NCBI GenBank assembly: GCA_964518955.1
Contig: CAZFHS010000001.1
Coordinates: forward strand, 259,725-323,724
DNA from: JBDGYW01 sp964518955
GTDB taxonomy: Bacteria; Gemmatimonadota; Gemmatimonadetes; Gemmatimonadales; GWC2-71-9
Direction of reading: 5' to 3'
DNA length: 64,000 nucleotides
The stretch's first letter is position 1; every line of letters begins with the position of its first letter. Made by a program: the position numbers and the translations under genes. A model generated the notes under the pieces. The model was not told the DNA's origin. It saw nothing but the letters and a program-made list of their open reading frames with translations, and ran no database searches. Positions 52,915 to 62,400 of this stretch are shown here, piece by piece.

Positions 52915-53109
52915 CGTCGGTCCTGGCTCAGTTTGCACCCCACCTATCTCGGGGTGTCAGACGCCGACTATGTCGGCCGCCGACCTAGTTGACACACTCA
53001 GCGCGGAAAGGGTTGCAGGGGGTGTGGTAGCCCCCACCCTCCTTGCTTCTCGGGCGACATGTCTTCACAATCCCCTACCCCAATCGCCGATCCCACAAAG
53101 GAGACCACG

Positions 53110-53994
53110 ATGAAACGAACCCTCTTGTTCGTGACCGCATCCCTCTTCGTCATTGTCACCTCCCAACCCCTCCACGCACAGGGCGGCGACGGTCTCAAAG
53201 TCTTCATCTCAGTTGATATGGAAGGCATCGCCGGAGTGGTGACATCGTCGGAAACGAGTACGTCAGGGTCCGACTACGGCTACTTCCGCCGCGTCATGTC
53301 TGAGGAAGCCAACGCCGCCGTGCTCGGAGCATTCGACGCAGGTGCCACCGAGGTGATAGTGCGCGACTCACACGGGTCGGCGCGTAACATCCTTCCCGAC
53401 ATGCTGGACCGCAGAGCACGTCTCATACGAGACTGGTCAGGCGGCCCCAAGTGGATGATGGAAGGCATCGACGCCAGCTTCGACGCAGTGGTCTTCATCG
53501 GCTACCACGCCAAGGCCGGCACGCCAAACGGGATCATAGACCACACCGACAACGGCAATGTCACCGACTTCGCCATCAACGGGGTGTCGTTGCCCGAAGC
53601 GGGTATCAACGCCCTCATGGCTGGGAGCTACGGCGTGCCCGTGGTCTTTGTTGCAGGAGACAAGGCCGTCTGCAACCAGGTGACCGACCTCTTTGCGAAC
53701 ATCGCCACCGTGGCCACTAAAGATGGCATCGGAGCGGCCTCCAACGGCCTGCACCCCGATTCGGCATCTACACTGATCCGGGCCGGCGTTGCCGAGGCCG
53801 TTCGCAACCGAAGCCAGTACGAACCCTACACGATGACGACGCCGTACACTCTGGTGCTCAAGCTCAAGAGAGAGACGTCGGTCTACAATGGATCGTTCTT
53901 CCCCGGGGCGACTCGAACGGGCGACTGGGAGCTCACCTTCAGGTCCGACGACATCTTCCAGCTCATGTACGCCTTCGCAATCATGAGTATGTGA
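53110..53994 (+). CDS. M55 family D-aminopeptidase (DppA-like), exported
   Basis: A 294-residue zinc peptidase of the DppA family, whose studied member releases N-terminal D-alanine. AAAGGAG precedes the ATG at 53110. The signal peptide ends LHAQG. Family motifs are ISVDMEGIAGVV (Asp and Glu metal ligands), IVRDSHGSARNILPD, GYHAKAGT, IDHT and VAGDKAVC. DppA proteins form decamers with zinc pairs inside. It would act on D-Ala-containing wall peptides. Confidence 0.9.
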   Translation: MKRTLLFVTASLFVIVTSQPLHAQGGDGLKVFISVDMEGIAGVVTSSETSTSGSDYGYFRRVMSEEANAAVLGAFDAGATEVIVRDSHGSARNILPDMLDRRARLIRDWSGGPKWMMEGIDASFDAVVFIGYHAKAGTPNGIIDHTDNGNVTDFAINGVSLPEAGINALMAGSYGVPVVFVAGDKAVCNQVTDLFANIATVATKDGIGAASNGLHPDSASTLIRAGVAEAVRNRSQYEPYTMTTPYTLVLKLKRETSVYNGSFFPGATRTGDWELTFRSDDIFQLMYAFAIMSM

Positions 53995-54017
53995 CCTGAA
54001 ACGATCCTAGATCAGGC

Positions 54018-54052
54018 CCCTCGCTCAGGCTCTGCAAAGCTCTGAGCGAGGG
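54018..54052. terminator. bidirectional hairpin terminator
   Basis: An 11-base-pair stem, CCCTCGCTCAG and complement, around a 13-base loop. It lies between the convergent M55 and lipoprotein genes. Confidence 0.75.
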
Positions 54053-54067
54053 TGGCGGGAGAACCGC

Positions 54068-54580
54068 CTACTGCAGTTTGCCGGCTGCTTCGAGCACTCG
54101 CCGGATCTTGGAATCCGCCCTCACGTCGTCAGCACCATCTTCAACGAGACTCCACAGAGCGAGCGGGCTGTCTTCATTCTCGAGGTGCCACTTCGATATG
54201 CTGATTGCGACAGGAGCAACGGATGAGGCTGGTTCCCAGAACGCGCCCATGTACATCCGATCGTCGAGGGCTGTCACCACGAATATTCGGCCCAGCTCTA
54301 CTGCAGCCAGCCGATCGCGCGCCGCTTCTGTTACCTCCAACTCATGAACGCTCCACGTGTAACTGATAATGTCATCGAGGGTCAGGATCGGCGACGCGTC
54401 GATGACGATGTCGTCGAGGTCCAGATCCCCTGCCGCCATCTGCTGAACCGTGTAGGTGGGGTCGGCCAGGTGGATCGAGAAGTCTTCTGAGATGATCGCT
54501 GCGTAGGGATCCGAGCACCCAAGTAGCAGCATGGAACAAAACGACAGTCCGCCCAACGCTAAAACAAGGTGTGTTCTCAT
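54068..54580 (-). CDS. hypothetical lipoprotein
   Basis: A 170-residue lipoprotein with the lipobox LLLGCSDP. The body is mixed alpha/beta (LDLDDIVIDASPILTLDDI, LGRIFVVTALDDRMYMGAFWEP) with no motif I recognise. It is last in the kinase operon, 94 bases after the four-helix-bundle gene. The start at 54580 opens the signal peptide. Confidence 0.65.
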   Translation of the reverse strand: MRTHLVLALGGLSFCSMLLLGCSDPYAAIISEDFSIHLADPTYTVQQMAAGDLDLDDIVIDASPILTLDDIISYTWSVHELEVTEAARDRLAAVELGRIFVVTALDDRMYMGAFWEPASSVAPVAISISKWHLENEDSPLALWSLVEDGADDVRADSKIRRVLEAAGKLQ

Positions 54581-54674
54581 CTGTGACCTCCGGAATGATG
54601 GGGTTCGTGTAACGCTCACATTACGCCGATACACAGATGAATACCCCAGGTTCCAGTAGCAGGGTCACCCACTG

Positions 54675-55181
54675 CTAGACAGCGTTCGCGCGAAGCTCCA
54701 CTAGCTGCCCACGATGGTAATCGTAGTCGGCTATCAGGTCGTCCACAGAATCCTTCACAGTGACTACTTCACCAGCCGTGAACTCCACCGAGAGGCCCTC
54801 GGCCTCGTGCCGAACACCGAAATCTCGATCCCAATCTGCCGGGGCAATTGCGCGCAGGAAAGCCGTCAACTCATCTGCCGTCTCACTCAGCTTCTCGAGC
54901 AACACCGAACAATCGGTGTCGTCGTATTCGCGCACGATAGCGGCATTCACCTTCGAGAAGTTTGGACCGGGATCGACGTCGTAGAACGGTAGCTCGCCAC
55001 GCAGAACCTGCTTCGCGCCTCGCACCATGTGACGGTTCCACCCGACCAAGTGAGCGACGATGTCACGCGGAGTCCAACCTTTGATCTCGCTGAGAAAGAG
55101 ACGTTCATCGAGCGCGGCGGCAGATGCCGCAAATGTTTTCACTGATTGCTCGAACCGACCAACCTGTTCCTCAACCGTCAT
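54675..55181 (-). CDS. ClbS/DfsB or DinB-like four-helix bundle protein
   Basis: A 168-residue protein that looks like a ClbS/DfsB or DinB-type bundle: WTPRDIVAHLVGWNRHM in helix two, ELTAFLRAIAPADWDRDF and DDLIADYDYHRGQLVEL in the last helix. ClbS members protect cells from genotoxins and DinB-like members are metal-dependent thiol transferases. The HxxxH-type histidine set is only partly present. GAGGGAG precedes the ATG at 55181. It overlaps the kinase gene by 11 bases. Confidence 0.75.
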   Translation of the reverse strand: MTVEEQVGRFEQSVKTFAASAAALDERLFLSEIKGWTPRDIVAHLVGWNRHMVRGAKQVLRGELPFYDVDPGPNFSKVNAAIVREYDDTDCSVLLEKLSETADELTAFLRAIAPADWDRDFGVRHEAEGLSVEFTAGEVVTVKDSVDDLIADYDYHRGQLVELRANAV

Positions 55182-56787
55182 ACCGTTGCTCCCTCTGCTC
55201 TTCGTGGCGCATATCAAACGATCCTATTGATTCACCGTGGTGCGTGTCCCACCATCGACCGGCATCTTCCCTACCCCATGCCCGTTCGAGCGGAATTGAG
55301 CGAAGCGCGGCCGACAACGTTGCCGCGCTGGCCGGGCGATTGGTTGGGTCTTTCTCCAGGCATTGCAGCACCAGAGCATCCAGCTCGGAGGGAATGGGTA
55401 TTTCGGCACGTTTGGAAGGAGCGTCCGGAACTTGGTTGACGTGTTTCATCAAGGTTTGCATTGGCGATTCGGTCGTGAAGAGCATCGTTCCAGTCAAGAG
55501 CCAGTATGCTACGCAGCCCAGTGCGTAGAGATCGGCCCGGCCGTCGATCTTCTTTTCCGCAAGTGCCAACTCGGGCGGCATGAACGCCGGGGTACCCTGC
55601 ACCACGTCTTGCTGGGTGAGTTGCTGTACCTCTGCACCCTGGGCACTGACCTCCTTCACCAGCCCGAAGTCGAGCACCTTCACGAAATCTTCGTCGGTGC
55701 CGTAGCGACATACGACCAGATTGGCCGGCTTGATATCTCGGTGAATGAGTCCGGCCCTGTGAGCTTCCTCCAACGAATGGCAGGCCTGGTCGAGGAGATG
55801 TATCACGCGGGCAGGTTCCAGCGGACCGTGTTTCTCAACCAAGGTCGCCATGTCGAGACCGTCGAGGAGTTCCATGACGTAGTAGAAGGCGCCGTCTTCG
55901 GTGCGGCCGAAATCGTAGAGCTCCACCGTGTGTGGCGAACGGAGGCTTGCGGTAGCCTGAGCTTCCTGCTCGAAACGCGCGAGGATCGATTGAGCTCCAA
56001 GAGCATCGGCAGCAAGCGCCTCGGGGTGGATGAGCTTCACCGCTGCCGGGCGGGCAAGCAGTTGGTGCGACGCACGCCACACTTCGCCCATACCGCCGCG
56101 GCCGAGTTTTTCTTCGAGCATATAACTGCCAAGGCGACGCGCGCGGCTCACCTCCTCGTTCAAGCCCCAGATAATACGAGCGGCGTAGTATGCCAAACCC
56201 GCGGCCAACACCGGCTGTATCAAGACCTCGAAGTGCCTCGGATCGCGCGAAATCGGCAGGGCGAACCACATGATGAGCACCGCGATAGGCTCTGTGCACG
56301 CTGTTATCAGCGACGCCACGAGCATGCGCCGTGGCGGATAGGGAACGATCAACGGGAACAGGATTATGATCGGTGTGACCCAGGTCAGCTCCGCCATGTC
56401 ACCATGTTTGGCGTAGATGCCCATGTTCGTCCCGATAGCAGCGCCGAGGCAAATCAGGAACTCCAGTACGAGGCCCAGGTGGAGCACCGTTGTGTCGCGA
56501 TAGCGTGGGTTACGTGCTATCCACCAGATGGCAGTGGCCACGGCAGAGTTGATGCCGAATACCAGGAGTTGTCTGGGGTAGGACTGTTGATCTAGAAGAT
56601 TCAGCGCATTCCAAATGAGAGTGTAGGCCACACCAATGAGTGACATGACCATCATTGCGAATGCGAACCACTTGACCCGATCCCGTGCCTTCTTCGCCAG
56701 CTCCGGAGCAATACCTAGGCTGCCGCTCGGCGTCGGCCTGCCGGTTGAAGCCGCGTGTCGAAATACGGTCGGAGGCGAACTGGTCAT
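55171..56787 (-). CDS. membrane serine/threonine protein kinase
   Basis: A 538-residue kinase with the unusual order membrane domain first. About five to six hydrophobic segments occupy residues 38-205. The cytoplasmic kinase domain starts near 218: GRGGMGEVWRA, AAVKLIHPEA, LIHRDIKPANLV (HRD about 347), VLDFGLVKE, GTPAFMPPE. All catalytic residues are kept. No extracytoplasmic sensor domain of note is visible, so the membrane helices may sense directly. It overlaps the downstream ClbS/DinB-like gene and lies 42 bases after the GIY-YIG gene. Confidence 0.9.
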   Translation of the reverse strand: MTSSPPTVFRHAASTGRPTPSGSLGIAPELAKKARDRVKWFAFAMMVMSLIGVAYTLIWNALNLLDQQSYPRQLLVFGINSAVATAIWWIARNPRYRDTTVLHLGLVLEFLICLGAAIGTNMGIYAKHGDMAELTWVTPIIILFPLIVPYPPRRMLVASLITACTEPIAVLIMWFALPISRDPRHFEVLIQPVLAAGLAYYAARIIWGLNEEVSRARRLGSYMLEEKLGRGGMGEVWRASHQLLARPAAVKLIHPEALAADALGAQSILARFEQEAQATASLRSPHTVELYDFGRTEDGAFYYVMELLDGLDMATLVEKHGPLEPARVIHLLDQACHSLEEAHRAGLIHRDIKPANLVVCRYGTDEDFVKVLDFGLVKEVSAQGAEVQQLTQQDVVQGTPAFMPPELALAEKKIDGRADLYALGCVAYWLLTGTMLFTTESPMQTLMKHVNQVPDAPSKRAEIPIPSELDALVLQCLEKDPTNRPASAATLSAALRSIPLERAWGREDAGRWWDTHHGESIGSFDMRHEEQREQRYDG

Positions 56788-56829
56788 CTCACGATTGCTC
56801 CGGGGGGGATTCTTTCCAAACGCTTGGCG

Positions 56830-57168
56830 TCAGTAACCCAGATCTCCGTTAGGTGCTAGCTTCTGAAGCCACATATTCTCCAGCATTTCGAGATCGTTTG
56901 TCGGGTCGTAGTCGGGCTGATCGCTCGGCGCCAGCGTATCGAGGATTTCGAAGTTGAAAACATCGGCTCCCAACGCGTTCCAGTCGGCTTGCAGTTGGCG
57001 ATTGCGATGACCACCCATGCGCAGCTGAGCGCGGTGGCGGTTCAAGGCAGACGGAAGGTCTCGGCTCGTGCCGATCAAAGTTTTCCCGTTCGCGGTGTTC
57101 TGTACTCGGTATAGCCCCATCGGGCGGGGCGTTTCCTTGTACTCACGAATCAATGCTTTGCGGTCCAT
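56830..57168 (-). CDS. small GIY-YIG domain protein
   Basis: A 112-residue protein with a GIY-YIG nuclease-like core: MGLYRVQNTANGKTLIGTSRD (here GLY and LIG for GIY and YIG), then LNRHRAQLRMGGHRNRQLQADW. The catalytic Arg and Glu are plausible in TSRDLPSALNRHR and NFEILD. It may be a DNA nuclease or a stand-alone domain of a repair or mobile protein. The start at 57168 is the first Met of the conserved part. It is upstream of the membrane kinase. Confidence 0.75.
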   Translation of the reverse strand: MDRKALIREYKETPRPMGLYRVQNTANGKTLIGTSRDLPSALNRHRAQLRMGGHRNRQLQADWNALGADVFNFEILDTLAPSDQPDYDPTNDLEMLENMWLQKLAPNGDLGY

Positions 57169-57452
57169 TACTCCTCCCCACGTAACCACCAGCGCAGTTC
57201 CGGTTTTCCACCGCCTCAATAGCGCGACCGAGACCGCTCAAGTGCCGCGCAACAATGCCACTTGTTAGGAGAAATCGCTAGTGGAGGAGAGAACCCCGCG
57301 ACTCGGGCATCCCGGAGATCGGCGATTAGGATCTGGAGAGGCGACCGCCGTCCCCACTCGGAGACATTCGCGAAGGGACTCAGCCAGCATCGTGAGCAGA
57401 GGAATCGAATGCACTCGCAAGAGAAGACCATGACCGAAACACTCTCTGGAAA

Positions 57453-57475
57453 TTGCATTGCAAACATGGTATAGT
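57453..57475 (+). promoter_or_regulatory. extended -10 promoter with TTGCATTGCAA palindrome
   Basis: TGGTATAGT (57467-57475) is an extended -10 element. The 11-base palindrome TTGCATTGCAA (57453-57463) lies just upstream, where an activator or repressor could bind. The flavin reductase start is 64 bases on, with AGGAGAAGAGG before it. The rest of the 57169-57538 gap shows nothing else. Confidence 0.55.
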
Positions 57476-57538
57476 GGTACGGCAATAGCGTGTACTCTGA
57501 GTCGGTACCCACCAATTAAGACGTATTAGGAGAAGAGG

Positions 57539-58396
57539 ATGCAGCTGAGAGATTACGATACGACCCGTCAGATGAGTGCTTCCGTAGTGAGTTCTACGCG
57601 TATTACGCCGGAGGACAGCGAAACGGAACTGCGGCACATTGACCTGGCCGTGGACAGTATTGATTTCAGCTATGAGGTTGGGCAGAGCATTGGTGTCTTG
57701 GTACCCGGTCCCCACGAATATGGCCTGAAACAATACCTGCGTCTCTATTCTATCGCCGGCGGGACTACAGCCGATGATTTCAAGCCCGTGATTTCACTGT
57801 GTGTGAAGCGCTGCTTCTACATCGACGATTTCAGCGGCCAACGTTACGAGGGAAAGGCGTCCAACTATCTCTGTGACCTGAAGGAAGGCGACGAGGTGAC
57901 CTTGGCGGGCCCCTACAACCTCGCTTTCACCTTACCCAAACAAAAAGACGCCAACCTGCTGATGATCGGGTTGGGTACTGGCATAGCCCCTTTCCGAGCA
58001 TTCATCAAGCATATCTACAGTGAGCTGGGTGGTTGGGACGGCGATGTACGCCTGTACCACGGCGCCAAGAACGGTGTTGAACTGGCCTACATGAATGATG
58101 CGAACGACGACCTGAAATTCTATTACGACGAAGAGACCTTCCAGGCTTTCCAGGCGCTCAGTCCGCGCGCCCATGCCGACGTACCGGTCGACCTGGAAGG
58201 GGCAATGGCGCAGAACGCCGATGAGGTCTGGACCCAATTGCAGGATCCAAAGACCCATGTCTACGTGTCTGGTTTGAAGCAGGTCAGTGAACTGCTCGAC
58301 GAAGCGCTGGTGAAAATCGTTGGTTCAACCGCGAAGTACGAGCAGCAAAAGGCAAAGATGAAAGACGAAGGCCGTTGGGCTGAGCTGATCTACTGA
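57539..58396 (+). CDS. ferredoxin-NADP reductase-like flavoprotein
   Basis: A 285-residue FNR-type reductase. The FAD motif is YLRLYSIAG (about 67), the second FAD site VKRCFYIDD...GKASNYLCDL, the NADP-binding glycine motif LMIGLGTGIAPFRAF (about 141-155) and the C-terminal VYVSGLK...WAELIY. The final Tyr is the expected stacking residue. It would pass electrons between NADPH and a ferredoxin or oxygenase, but no partner gene is adjacent. The strong ribosome site and richer Lys/Tyr content make it look foreign to its neighbours. Confidence 0.88.
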   Translation: MQLRDYDTTRQMSASVVSSTRITPEDSETELRHIDLAVDSIDFSYEVGQSIGVLVPGPHEYGLKQYLRLYSIAGGTTADDFKPVISLCVKRCFYIDDFSGQRYEGKASNYLCDLKEGDEVTLAGPYNLAFTLPKQKDANLLMIGLGTGIAPFRAFIKHIYSELGGWDGDVRLYHGAKNGVELAYMNDANDDLKFYYDEETFQAFQALSPRAHADVPVDLEGAMAQNADEVWTQLQDPKTHVYVSGLKQVSELLDEALVKIVGSTAKYEQQKAKMKDEGRWAELIY

Positions 58397-58431
58397 GCGC
58401 ACGAGACGACCTGATTGCACCGGGGCCCGGG

Positions 58432-58452
58432 CGGGCACCAATTAGGTGCCCG
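58432..58452. terminator. hairpin terminator overlapping a stop codon
   Basis: A CGGGCACC-AATTA-GGTGCCCG stem-loop between convergent genes. The loop contains the stop codon of the leftward lipoprotein gene. Confidence 0.75.
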
Positions 58453-59068
58453 TGTAGGCCTCGAACTGACTCGCCGAGCGGCCGCATACCGTGCCACTCA
58501 CGCTGCTTTGCGCAGACGTTCCTTCGGCATAAGACGCGCTGAAATCGATATCGATCGCACAGCTGCCGCTTCGCCCATCGTTCGTGGTGAAGCTGAAACC
58601 GCCGACCTGGGTCCCGTCCGTCGAGAACCCTCCCTCGCTAATCACGAAATGAGCATCGAACTGAATCTCCCCGTCCACTGAAAGAGTGTTCTGTTCGGAT
58701 TCTATACCGCAGGCATCGAACTCTACGTCGAGGCCCATCTCTATGTCACTGGCAAATGTCTCGTCGTCGACTGTGCCATCTACAGATCCGTTCAGCGAAA
58801 TTTCGCCTCCCACATTGCACGGCGCCGTGACGCTGACAGTCCGGTTGATGTTGATATCCGCCATCTGTATACCATCCTGGGGCGCAACCACATGGGCCGA
58901 CGCGTCGAGGTCGCCAACGGCATTACCGAATGCGTTGAAGACTGCCTGGATCTCGGTATCGGTGAGTTCGTCACCCGAGTTGACTCCCATCGGATCGCCG
59001 CCGCATGCGGTCAGCGTCAAAGCTAACCCGGTAACCAATCCGGAAATCGACTTCTGATAGCTGTACAT
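58442..59068 (-). CDS. hypothetical lipoprotein, beta-rich
   Basis: A 208-residue lipoprotein (lipobox LTLTACGGD). It then alternates beta strands with polar turns (GGEISLNGSVDGTVDD, VEFDACGIESEQNTLSVDGEIQFD) and carries six cysteines that could form disulfides, including CNVGG, DACG, SCAID and TVCG. I do not recognise a family. I use the ATG at 59068 that opens the signal. It is common in this sort of genome to have many such secreted beta proteins. Confidence 0.65.
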   Translation of the reverse strand: MYSYQKSISGLVTGLALTLTACGGDPMGVNSGDELTDTEIQAVFNAFGNAVGDLDASAHVVAPQDGIQMADININRTVSVTAPCNVGGEISLNGSVDGTVDDETFASDIEMGLDVEFDACGIESEQNTLSVDGEIQFDAHFVISEGGFSTDGTQVGGFSFTTNDGRSGSCAIDIDFSASYAEGTSAQSSVSGTVCGRSASQFEAYTGT

Positions 59069-59261
59069 CGTTCCTCCATCACTTTGATCGCCTCTTTCAG
59101 AGGCAGAAACCCAAACCATGCCGGTTCGCAGTTTCGAATTGTTCTGATTCTCGCCTCAAGGTTAAATGGCCAGACGAATCGAAACTGTGGTACCAGTCAC
59201 TTTTTGAGTGTATCGGCAGATCCGCTGTCAGACTTGATTCGGTGCGGGACCGTCGTCTCGC

Positions 59262-62018
59262 TCATTCTGCCTGCAGAGCCTGAAGCGGATTGATGCGCGC
59301 AGCCCTGCGGGCCGGCAGATAGCTCGCCAGAGCTGCAGCACACCCGATAACCACGGCTGTCGAGACAAGGGTAACGGCGTCAAACGATCCCACACCATAC
59401 AGAGAGCGGCCGAGCACGTAGCCCACGGCGAGAGCACCGGCACCGCCAACACACAAACCGAGTACGGCTATTCCAAGCCCTCGGCGCATTACGTTGCCGG
59501 TCAGGCGAGTCTTGGTCGCACCCAACGCACTGCGGATACCGAACTCTCCAGTCTGGCGCACCACGAGGTTGGTTAACGTCGCGAACAAGCCTACAGCGGC
59601 AAGCGCCAGCGCGCTACTCGCAAATGCGCTCAGCAGTAGGAGATAGAAACGCGGGCTTTGGAGATGACCGTCGAGAGCCACGGTCATGGGGTCAACCCAA
59701 TCGAGTGGTGAGTTTGGTGCAAGCGTATTGAGTCGTTGGCTCAGCGCGGCGATGTAACGGCTCGGGTCACCGTCGGTTCTGATGGCCATCGAAACGAGTC
59801 TCGTCGGCGCTTGCGCGAGTGGAGCGAAAACGTCGAGGTTTCGCTGGCGGCGTTGTACCGCACCAAAGTACAGCACATCATCTGTAACACCGACGATCTC
59901 GTACTCTCGGCCTTCAGTCTCTATCACTCGTCCCAACGCTCGGTCGGTCCCTCCAAGTAGATCGGCGAGCGAAACACTCACTGCGGCTACGCCGCGAGAA
60001 GCACCATCATCACTGCTGTTGAAGTCACGGCCCGCTAGGAGTGGGATCTCCATCGTCGGCAGGAAGCTCGGGTCGACGAGATGCATGTGTACTGGAAGGC
60101 CGTGCTCGCTAAACGCAGGCGGCATGTCGTCGAACCTGATGCGCTCGTCACCACCCGTGCCGGGCGGCACAGTCGGCGAAACCAGGCCGACACCTTCGAC
60201 GCCCGGATATGAGACCAGTGTCTCGCGGAGTCGAGCGTTGAAAGTGTTGAGATCTTCGACTCGGTCGACATCTCGAACACCGACGAATATCGCCATTCGA
60301 AGCAGCCGCTCGGTGCGGAAGCCCAGGTCGGTATTGCCGAACGATTGATACGACTTCAACAAGAGACCCGCGGTCACAACCAGCACCGTTGTAAGAGCGA
60401 TCTCAGCAATGACTAGACCGTCACCGACCCTGCGTTCCCTGCGGCCGGCAGTAGCACCGCGCCCGCGGAAAGCCCTAGCCGGATCCACGCGCGAGCCTAG
60501 GACAGCGGGCATCGTACCTGCCAGGAGAGCGGTAATCACGAGAACAAAGAGCACGAGCAGCAGGGCTCTGGCGTCCAACGTCAACGAGACGTAATCCGGA
60601 ACCTCCTCCGGCGCGATGTTCATAAACGCTCGCAGGATCGAGGGCGCCAGCAGCGTGCCTGCTACCGCCCCTGCCCCGGTCAACAAACTCGTTTCAATGA
60701 AGACCAGCCGAATCAACCGTGTTCGGCTTGCACCGAGCGCGGCCCGCACTGCCATCTCACGTCGACCGGCAAGCGAGCGCGTCGTGAGCAATCCTGCCGC
60801 GTTGCTTGCGGCCACGAGCAGAAGCAGGGCCGCCGCGCCGAGCAGGAGGTGATTGCGACCCCTGAGATCCTCTCTCCAGTTCTCACCGAGGGGCTCGACA
60901 CGCATTTCCATCGGGCCTCGAGTATCCGGATTCGCCTGAGCGATTCTCGTTCCGATGGTATGTACTTCTTCCTCCGCCTGAGCGAGATTCACGCCCGGGC
61001 CGAGCCTCCCGATGGTCCAGATGTACCCACTGCCTGCCCGACTCTGCCGCACCTCTTCGCTCCGATCGTGCGTCATTGGCACCCAGAACTCGATATCCGG
61101 AATGTCGTCCTCGATCGTGCCCAAAAAACTCGGCGGCAACACACCCACTACGGTATAATTTCTGGAGCCGGTACGAATGGAAGAGCCAAGAATCTCCGGA
61201 TCTGCAGCGTAGTGGGAATTCCAAGTTCCAAACGACAGCAGTATCGTGGGCTCGCTGCCTGGCAGATACTCATCCGGCGCAAACACCCGACCCAGAAAGG
61301 GATCGATCCCGAGGAGATCGAAGTAGCCTGGAGTAACCGCTTCTCCCTCGACCCGCCGCGCTCCTCCCGCGCCTAGCCACATACTGCGCGAGCGCGCCGT
61401 GGCAACGAAACGATCGAGCGTGCTGAGTTGGACCTCGAGGTCACGTACGTCCGGCAATTTGAGTTGCTGGCGCGGACCGACTTCCGGGTCGTCCAGCCAA
61501 ACCCGCACGAGCCTGCCGGCCTCAGTGAACGGCAAGGGACGAAGCACCGCGGCAGAGTAAAGCGTAAGCACGGTGCTAGAGGCGGCGGTGCCCAGGGCGA
61601 TGCACGCAACTCCGGCCAGGCTCAACCTCAGCGACCTCTTGATTGACTTGAGCGCGTTCTTGAAATCCGTGCTGACGTTCGCGACTGCAACCGTCCAGAA
61701 GCCAGCAGTTTGCACCGAGCCGCCGGTCGAGGCTGAGGCATCCGGGTTGCGAAGGGTCGCTTTCCGCAAGCGGAACTGCATCGCCCTCTCCGCAAACCCC
61801 GTTACCACAAAATTCGCGGCGGTTCGCGCGAAAAGCCCTGCTCCGCCGACGAGCCCGCGTTGCGTTACGGCGTCTCGAAATCGCTCGCAATAGAGGTCGA
61901 TCATCTCGCGGCCGCAGCGTGCGCGGAAGGCCGCTGGGTACACGCTGAGCAACACGATCAGCAAGCGGCGTGTGCTACGAAGTGCTTGGGCGCGAGCCCA
62001 GACTCGAGTTGTACTCAC
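59262..62018 (-). CDS. ADOP-type ABC permease (MacB/FtsX fold) with N-terminal ADOP extension
   Basis: A 918-residue duplicated permease like the one at 31-34 kb. The N-terminal 90 residues (YPAAFRARCGREMIDLYCERF) are the extension characteristic of acidobacterial-type orphan permeases. First and second MacB/FtsX units follow, with cytoplasmic loops SLAGRREMAVRAALGASRTRL and RQTGEFGIRSALGATKTRL. The start overlaps the stop of its PadR regulator by four bases. No ATPase is adjacent; orphan permeases of this kind probably share one encoded elsewhere. Confidence 0.9.
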   Translation of the reverse strand: MSTTRVWARAQALRSTRRLLIVLLSVYPAAFRARCGREMIDLYCERFRDAVTQRGLVGGAGLFARTAANFVVTGFAERAMQFRLRKATLRNPDASASTGGSVQTAGFWTVAVANVSTDFKNALKSIKRSLRLSLAGVACIALGTAASSTVLTLYSAAVLRPLPFTEAGRLVRVWLDDPEVGPRQQLKLPDVRDLEVQLSTLDRFVATARSRSMWLGAGGARRVEGEAVTPGYFDLLGIDPFLGRVFAPDEYLPGSEPTILLSFGTWNSHYAADPEILGSSIRTGSRNYTVVGVLPPSFLGTIEDDIPDIEFWVPMTHDRSEEVRQSRAGSGYIWTIGRLGPGVNLAQAEEEVHTIGTRIAQANPDTRGPMEMRVEPLGENWREDLRGRNHLLLGAAALLLLVAASNAAGLLTTRSLAGRREMAVRAALGASRTRLIRLVFIETSLLTGAGAVAGTLLAPSILRAFMNIAPEEVPDYVSLTLDARALLLVLFVLVITALLAGTMPAVLGSRVDPARAFRGRGATAGRRERRVGDGLVIAEIALTTVLVVTAGLLLKSYQSFGNTDLGFRTERLLRMAIFVGVRDVDRVEDLNTFNARLRETLVSYPGVEGVGLVSPTVPPGTGGDERIRFDDMPPAFSEHGLPVHMHLVDPSFLPTMEIPLLAGRDFNSSDDGASRGVAAVSVSLADLLGGTDRALGRVIETEGREYEIVGVTDDVLYFGAVQRRQRNLDVFAPLAQAPTRLVSMAIRTDGDPSRYIAALSQRLNTLAPNSPLDWVDPMTVALDGHLQSPRFYLLLLSAFASSALALAAVGLFATLTNLVVRQTGEFGIRSALGATKTRLTGNVMRRGLGIAVLGLCVGGAGALAVGYVLGRSLYGVGSFDAVTLVSTAVVIGCAAALASYLPARRAARINPLQALQAE

Positions 62019-62377
62019 CGTAGGGCAATTAGTCTCTTGGACTCTGCCACCTCGAGCACCGCGCGCAAACGGGCTGATTCTTTCTTGGCAACGCGCTTCC
62101 CTAGCGCCGTGATGCCGTAGTAGCGCCGCCGCGACTCGGGAGACTCCGGTGGTGCAGGGCCGTCCCGCTCCTCTATGAGTCCTGCGGTCTCCATTCGCGT
62201 GAGCATGCGGTAGAGCGATCCGATTTCCAAATGAACACCTGTTTTGTCCGCTTCCACGGCTCGGCTAATGCCATATGCGTGGAGTTCCCGTTCCGATAAA
62301 ATGAGCAGCAACTGAAAATCTGCCGGAGGAAGAGGCAAAAAGGATTTGGCATCTACGTTGGACGGCTTCTTCGACAT
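62015..62377 (-). CDS. PadR family regulator of the ADOP permease
   Basis: A 120-residue winged-helix regulator: LPPADFQLLLILSERELHAYGISRAVEADKT, then EIGSLYRMLTRMETAGLIEERD and a wing with RRRYYGITALGKRVA. AAGGA precedes the ATG at 62377. It is coupled to the ADOP permease gene by an ATGA overlap, and inverted repeats lie just upstream, so it very likely represses its own operon. A signal molecule is unknown. Confidence 0.88.
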   Translation of the reverse strand: MSKKPSNVDAKSFLPLPPADFQLLLILSERELHAYGISRAVEADKTGVHLEIGSLYRMLTRMETAGLIEERDGPAPPESPESRRRYYGITALGKRVAKKESARLRAVLEVAESKRLIALR

Positions 62378-62400
62378 GCGTTTTCCTTGGCACCTACGTA

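Noticed and set aside
55363..56595. 410-codon rightward frame opposite the membrane kinase
   Set aside because: It is antisense to intact kinase motifs and has no start signal.
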